From CAYNRQ01 sp964399875 (lineage in GTDB: Archaea > Aenigmatarchaeota > Aenigmatarchaeia > QMZP01): DNA of 15,486 nt. Below the pieces are notes generated by a model. The model made no database searches. It was not told the DNA's origin and saw only the letters and a list, made by a program, of their open reading frames with translations. Location of the stretch: NCBI GenBank assembly GCA_964399875.1, contig CAYNRQ010000024.1, forward strand, positions 1 to 15,486, given 5' to 3'. Both the position numbers and the translations under genes were made by a program. How positions within the stretch are numbered: position 1 is the first letter of the stretch; each line of letters starts with the position of its first letter. This document shows, piece by piece, positions 12,736 to 15,486 of this stretch.

Positions 12736-13029
12736 GGACCAGACATTTCAGATACAGATTATCTTACACTTGTTGATGATATTATTGACAGGGTAAAGAC
12801 GCAAAGAGCTGAACTCCTCATAGTTTCGGCTGGTTTTGACACGTCTGAAAACGAGTTTGATGATCTTGATGACACAGAAACTCTAAAACTAAGCAGAGAT
12901 TGTTTTTTTCATATCGGAAGAAAGTTGAGTGGGGTGGGCATTCCTATTTTATGCGTACAGGAAGGCGGTTATAATGTAAATTCTCTTGGAAAAGACGTGG
13001 CGGTCTTCTTATATGGAATGGATTTATAA
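12736..13029 (+). pseudogene. C-terminal fragment of a histone deacetylase / acetoin utilisation (AcuC)-family protein
   Basis: The open frame matches only the last 100 or so residues of the roughly 340-residue HDAC-family fold. It has the DTDYLTLVDDIIDRV helix, the ELLIVSAGFDTSEND-like strand (the D of AGFD is a zinc ligand in the family), and PILCVQEGGYNVNSLG with the catalytic tyrosine of GGY. The N-terminal two thirds, with the His-Asp catalytic pairs and other zinc ligands, are absent from the whole window. The fragment begins just after the IS200-type left end, so the gene was cut by that insertion and a later deletion or rearrangement. An in-frame ATG at 12673 lies inside the element, so a short product could still be made, but it would be inactive. 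Confidence 0.8.
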
Positions 13030-13050
13030 TTAGAAGTGCAAAATATTATT

Positions 13051-13515
13051 ATGATAATAAAGAAAGCCACTGAATCTGACATGCCAATATTGCTTAAGTT
13101 CATGATGGATTTGCAGAGATATGAGCATATGATTTCCAATCGTGTGCGTGCAGATGAAAAGACTAAAAATATGTTTAAGCATTTCATCAGAAAAAGAATA
13201 AACAATCCCAATTATGTGTTTCTCATTGCCATAGAAAATGGCAAACCAGCGGGTATAATAACAGGATGGAAGGAAGACGTATCTAACGCATACAAAAACA
13301 AGCACATTGGATATATCTGTCAGCTTATAGTGAATCCTCTGTTTCAGAGAAGAAAAATTGGCAAAAAACTTTTTGATGAAATATCGATGGAATTCAAAAA
13401 AATGGGTCTCAGAGAACTAAAAATAGAGGTACTTTTTAAAAATAATAAGGGAATTAAGTTCTGGCAAAGTTGTGGATTTAAAAACCTCTACAGGGAAATG
13501 AGAAAAGACATATGA
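13051..13515 (+). CDS. GNAT family N-acetyltransferase
   Basis: This 154-residue protein has the GNAT fold: IIKKATESDMPILLKFM at the N-terminus, AIENGKPAGIITG for strand 3-4, then the acetyl-CoA-binding motif A. There GYICQLIVNPLFQRR leads into KIGKKLFDEI (the Q/RxxGxG/A pyrophosphate loop). Strand 5 is LKIEVLFKNNKGIKFWQSCGF. It transfers acetyl from acetyl-CoA to an amine; the substrate cannot be told. Start choice: ATG at 13051 puts the canonical (I)xxRxAxxxD-type opening at the N-terminus; GTG at 13036 is the alternative. It lies 21 nt after the HDAC fragment, so the pair may once have been an acetylation/deacetylation operon (inference). Confidence 0.88.
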   Translation: MIIKKATESDMPILLKFMMDLQRYEHMISNRVRADEKTKNMFKHFIRKRINNPNYVFLIAIENGKPAGIITGWKEDVSNAYKNKHIGYICQLIVNPLFQRRKIGKKLFDEISMEFKKMGLRELKIEVLFKNNKGIKFWQSCGFKNLYREMRKDI

Positions 13516-13518
13516 AAA

Positions 13519-13635
13519 TCAGAAAAGTCCCCTTTCAAATTTTTTAGTGTCTATGTCTACTCCAAATCTTTTTTGTTTCAGGGTTTTCTTGTATATTTTG
13601 GAAATTTTACTAAAAACAATTAAATAAAATTCCCA
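13519..13635 (-). pseudogene. Decayed C-terminal coding fragment, unknown family
   Basis: On the minus strand a 39-codon open stretch without a usable start ends KQKRFGVDIDTKKFERGLF and a TGA. The composition (alternating Lys, Glu, Asp and hydrophobics) looks like the tail of a genuine archaeal protein rather than random AT-rich DNA. It is closed upstream by a TAG at 13636-13638. I do not recognise the family. It is convergent with the GNAT gene. Confidence 0.3.
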
Positions 13636-13649
13636 CTAGTGTGATTGTC

Positions 13650-13729
13650 ATGCCAAATCATTCAGCAACTCCACGGTCTGCAAAAAGTGCAGGGGGTTCT
13701 GCTGTAAACTGGGAGACCCGAAAAAATAG
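13650..13729 (+). pseudogene. Possible YkgJ-type Cys-cluster protein remnant
   Basis: In the frame from 13652 the sequence reads AKSFSNSTVCKKC, then RGFCCKLGDPKK and a stop. The CxxCxGxCC pattern is typical of YkgJ-like putative zinc/iron-chelating proteins. The only nearby ATG (13650) is in another frame and one inserted base after it would join the two. The rest of the domain is missing. It looks like a truncated relic in the 355-bp gap 13516-13871. Beyond it that gap holds only the hairpin and promoter of pyrB. Confidence 0.3.
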
Positions 13730-13810
13730 TTTAAGACGTAATGCTACCATAATCAGACTTTTTCAATACAACCTCTATTTTTGCAACAGATAACAGCTAT
13801 TCAACAAAAG

Positions 13811-13830
13811 CCTGCTGGCTCAAAGGCAGG
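13811..13830. other. Hairpin upstream of pyrB
   Basis: CCTGCT and GGCAGG can pair (one G-T) around an 8-nt loop. It lies just upstream of the pyrB promoter and is not followed by a T-run. It could be another decayed insertion-sequence end or part of a pyrB control region. Confidence 0.25.
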
Positions 13831-13834
13831 AAAG

Positions 13835-13846
13835 CCTTAAAAAACT
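13835..13846 (+). promoter_or_regulatory. Probable TATA box of pyrBI
   Basis: CCTTAAAAAACT lies 26-37 nt upstream of the pyrB ATG, the spacing expected for a leaderless or short-leader archaeal transcript. An AT-rich TTTTAATTAATTAA block follows immediately. Confidence 0.4.
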
Positions 13847-13871
13847 TACTTTTAATTAATTAAAGATTGGG

Positions 13872-14873
13872 ATGTTCAAAGGTAAAGACAACAGACACAT
13901 ACTGTCCATAAACGATTTCTCCAAAGATGATATTTTAGATTTAATTGAGACTACTTATGATATGAAGGCCCGTCCGGAAAAGTTTGAAAGAATCCTTAAG
14001 GGGTGGAAGGTAGCTGAAATGTTTTATGGTGATAGCACCAGAACATTTGATTCCTTTGGACAGGCAACAGCGGATTTAGGTGGTGTGCATTTTGGTTTTA
14101 GAAATCCCCAGGGAACATCAGTAGGAAAGAGGGAAAGCCTTGTCTCAACGGGCCAGACTTACAGAGGGTATGGTGCGAATGTTATTGTAGTCAGGAATCC
14201 CAGGGATGGCGCTGCCCTTTATCTGGCAGAGGCCTTGGATGCTGATTTTGAAAACGGGGTGGCAGATAAAAGGGTATGGGTTATTGATGGCGGGACAGGG
14301 AACAAGGATCATTCAACACAGAATCTTTTGGACTTGTTCACATTCCATGAAATGTATGGTGATTTGAATGGTTTAAAATTTCTGGTTTTTGGTGACTTAT
14401 TGTATGGGAGGAGCATAAGGTTTGTGCTTCCCCTGTCACTGTTTAATGATATTGAGATAACCTTCTTGTCCCATCCTAAACTGGCCCTGGCTGAGGATAT
14501 AAAAAAAACCCTGGATGGGAGAGGCGTTAAGTATGAAGAGGTTTTTGACCCTGATGCGCTTCCTGATATTCTGCCCAATGTTATGTTTGCGTATGGTTCA
14601 AGAAACCAGGAAAACAGATTCCCTGCCACAGTTGAGGGTGAGGAGCTGAAAAATGCTGTCAGGGGCTTTGTTTCAATAGATAAAAAATTGTTAAGTTCCT
14701 TGAGTCTGAAAAAGTACTTTAAACTCTATCATGCTCTTCCAGTAGACAGTGAATACCCCTGTTTAGTAAAATGGGAACTGGACAGAACAAAATGGAATGG
14801 TTATCTTAGAGAGTCTGAAAACGGTTTGCATACAAGAAAGGTGGAGCTGTATAAGATGAGGCATGAGAAGTGA
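13872..14873 (+). CDS. pyrB: Aspartate carbamoyltransferase catalytic chain, divergent type
   Basis: PyrB condenses carbamoyl phosphate with aspartate, the first committed step of pyrimidine synthesis. The 333-residue protein opens with HILSINDFSKDDILDL and has the carbamoyl-phosphate loop DSTRT (54-58) and the SVGKRES loop with K86. R108 (VVRNP) and HSTQ (147-150) follow, then GDLLYGR with R180 and SRNQENRF with R244 and Q246. These match E. coli S52-T55, K84, R105, H134/Q137, R167, R229 and Q231. Two departures stand out: the HPLPR motif reads HALPV at 287-291, and the chain is about 25 residues longer than usual with extra residues before the C-terminal helix. Conserved aspartate-binding residues argue for ATCase rather than ornithine carbamoyltransferase. 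It is followed 4 nt later by the regulatory chain gene. Confidence 0.9.
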   Translation: MFKGKDNRHILSINDFSKDDILDLIETTYDMKARPEKFERILKGWKVAEMFYGDSTRTFDSFGQATADLGGVHFGFRNPQGTSVGKRESLVSTGQTYRGYGANVIVVRNPRDGAALYLAEALDADFENGVADKRVWVIDGGTGNKDHSTQNLLDLFTFHEMYGDLNGLKFLVFGDLLYGRSIRFVLPLSLFNDIEITFLSHPKLALAEDIKKTLDGRGVKYEEVFDPDALPDILPNVMFAYGSRNQENRFPATVEGEELKNAVRGFVSIDKKLLSSLSLKKYFKLYHALPVDSEYPCLVKWELDRTKWNGYLRESENGLHTRKVELYKMRHEK

Positions 14874-14877
14874 CATT

Positions 14878-15393
14878 ATGAATGATAAAATAAATAACGT
14901 GGAAAAACCCCTTCCGGACATGATAATGGGAATGAATCTTGATCATATATTTCCGGACAGGTTGGAAGCTATCAGGGATGTTCTGGTTTACAGGACATGG
15001 GAAAGCGGAAAGACGCCTATTATTGCACAGGCAATAGGTTTCCAAAGCGAAAAGATGGCGGAAAGAAAGGGGAGACAAGGAAAACTGCCAAAGGGTGTGG
15101 TTAAGATATATGGCATACACCTGGACGAGGGTTCACCTGTTCTTACTGAGATTGCTGCAATAGATCCTGGATGCACGGTTAACTGGATAAAGGACAGGGA
15201 TGTGGTAAAAAAGAAAGAGGCATGGGAATGCGCTGGCGATTATGTAGAATCAGATATAATAGAATGCGAGAACAGAAACTGCATAACACATGCAGAAAAA
15301 GGAAGGAGAAAATATCACATTGTTTCAAAAGGTCATCCATTAAGAGCCAGATGCCATTACTGTGAAAGGGAATTTTCTGTGCGATACAAATAG
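14878..15393 (+). CDS. pyrI: Aspartate carbamoyltransferase regulatory chain
   Basis: PyrI binds nucleotide effectors and holds catalytic trimers together. The 171-residue protein has the allosteric domain (MNLDHIFPDRLEAIRDVL at the start; KGVVKIYGIHL, and then PGCTVNWIKDRDVVKK matching the ATVNRI-type segment). The zinc domain has C130 and C135 (CENRNCITHAE) and C159 and C162 (CHYCEREFS). All four zinc cysteines are present. It is about 20 residues longer than E. coli PyrI, mostly in an insertion in the allosteric domain (about 35-65, rich in Lys and Arg). I prefer ATG 14878, 4 nt after the pyrB stop; ATG 14863 overlaps pyrB. Co-transcription with pyrB is nearly certain. Confidence 0.9.
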   Translation: MNDKINNVEKPLPDMIMGMNLDHIFPDRLEAIRDVLVYRTWESGKTPIIAQAIGFQSEKMAERKGRQGKLPKGVVKIYGIHLDEGSPVLTEIAAIDPGCTVNWIKDRDVVKKKEAWECAGDYVESDIIECENRNCITHAEKGRRKYHIVSKGHPLRARCHYCEREFSVRYK

Positions 15394-15468
15394 CTGTTTC
15401 TAAAAGCTTCTCAAACGGTTAATTGATTAGATCCTTACCACCAGTCACACACAATTGGTTAATAAGAC

Positions 15469-15486
15469 TGGCGGGATGCGGAGCTC
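15469..15486 (-). tRNA. Possible 3' end of a tRNA running in from the right edge
   Basis: Read on the minus strand, the last 18 bases give GA-GCTCC-GCATCCC-G-CCA. This fits the end of a T loop, the 3' T-stem, a 7-nt acceptor strand, a discriminator G and an encoded CCA. The 5' partner strands (GGAGC and GGGATGC) would lie outside the window, so pairing cannot be checked and the identity is unknown. Confidence 0.3.

Noticed and set aside
13650..13793. 47-codon frame beginning MPNHSATPRSAKSAGG
   Set aside because: Starts at a plausible ATG but has no family resemblance; the overlapping frame carries the Cys cluster, which is more protein-like.
1..15486. CRISPR array, cas genes, toxin-antitoxin or phage-defence island
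   Set aside because: No regularly spaced direct repeats and no recognisable effector or toxin genes; the only mobile features are the IS200-type element and transposase relic.

Overview
The window looks like AT-rich chromosomal DNA from an uncultured archaeon. The evidence is archaeal-type TrpS and TyrS, RadB, a DUF123 GIY-YIG protein, a DUF134 HTH protein, a PyrB/PyrI pair and TATA-like boxes 20-40 nt upstream of several starts. The small-genome style, short intergenic gaps and mixture of leaderless and Shine-Dalgarno starts would fit a DPANN-like or other anaerobic lineage, but that placement is inference. All calls rest on reading the sequence by eye; no database search was run.

Left part (1-5245), information processing and housekeeping: tryptophanyl-tRNA synthetase (-), a JAMM-type metalloprotease-like protein (+), tyrosyl-tRNA synthetase (-), and divergently RadB (+) followed by a tiny membrane protein. 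Then come a DUF192 protein (+) and a convergent AMMECR1 protein (-). The gap at 4014-4185 holds a decayed second copy of the radB 3' end and a GC-rich hairpin.

Middle left (5298-7227): a secreted-thioredoxin/CcdA fusion (DsbD-like) is divergent from a membrane-anchored winged-helix regulator that has a CxC motif in its predicted extracytoplasmic loop. Their 70-bp shared promoter carries three GTTTCA/TGAAAC half-sites around a TATA box, which suggests a self-contained redox-sensing pair.

Middle right (7198-11833): a compact eight-gene minus-strand cluster. In transcription order it encodes a DUF5320 protein, DUF134 HTH, a CDF cation exporter fused to a zinc ribbon, a frameshifted NifX/NifB-like protein, an intact NifX/NifB-like protein, a MinD-type ATPase with an inserted 2x[4Fe-4S] ferredoxin, a ZIP metal importer and a DUF123 GIY-YIG protein. 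It is preceded by two 14-bp perfect palindromes of ArsR/SmtB-operator type. I read it as a metal or Fe-S cofactor homeostasis operon.

Right part (11834-13871), a scrambled patch: the C-terminal remnant of a DDE transposase, an IS200/IS605-type element with recognisable hairpin ends and a TnpA whose HUH motif reads HIY, the C-terminal third of a histone-deacetylase-family gene, a GNAT acetyltransferase, and a 355-bp gap with two decayed coding fragments.

Right end (13872-15486): a pyrBI operon for aspartate carbamoyltransferase, with a divergent catalytic chain that keeps most active-site residues and a regulatory chain with its Cys4 zinc site. The 3' end of a possible tRNA lies at the window edge.
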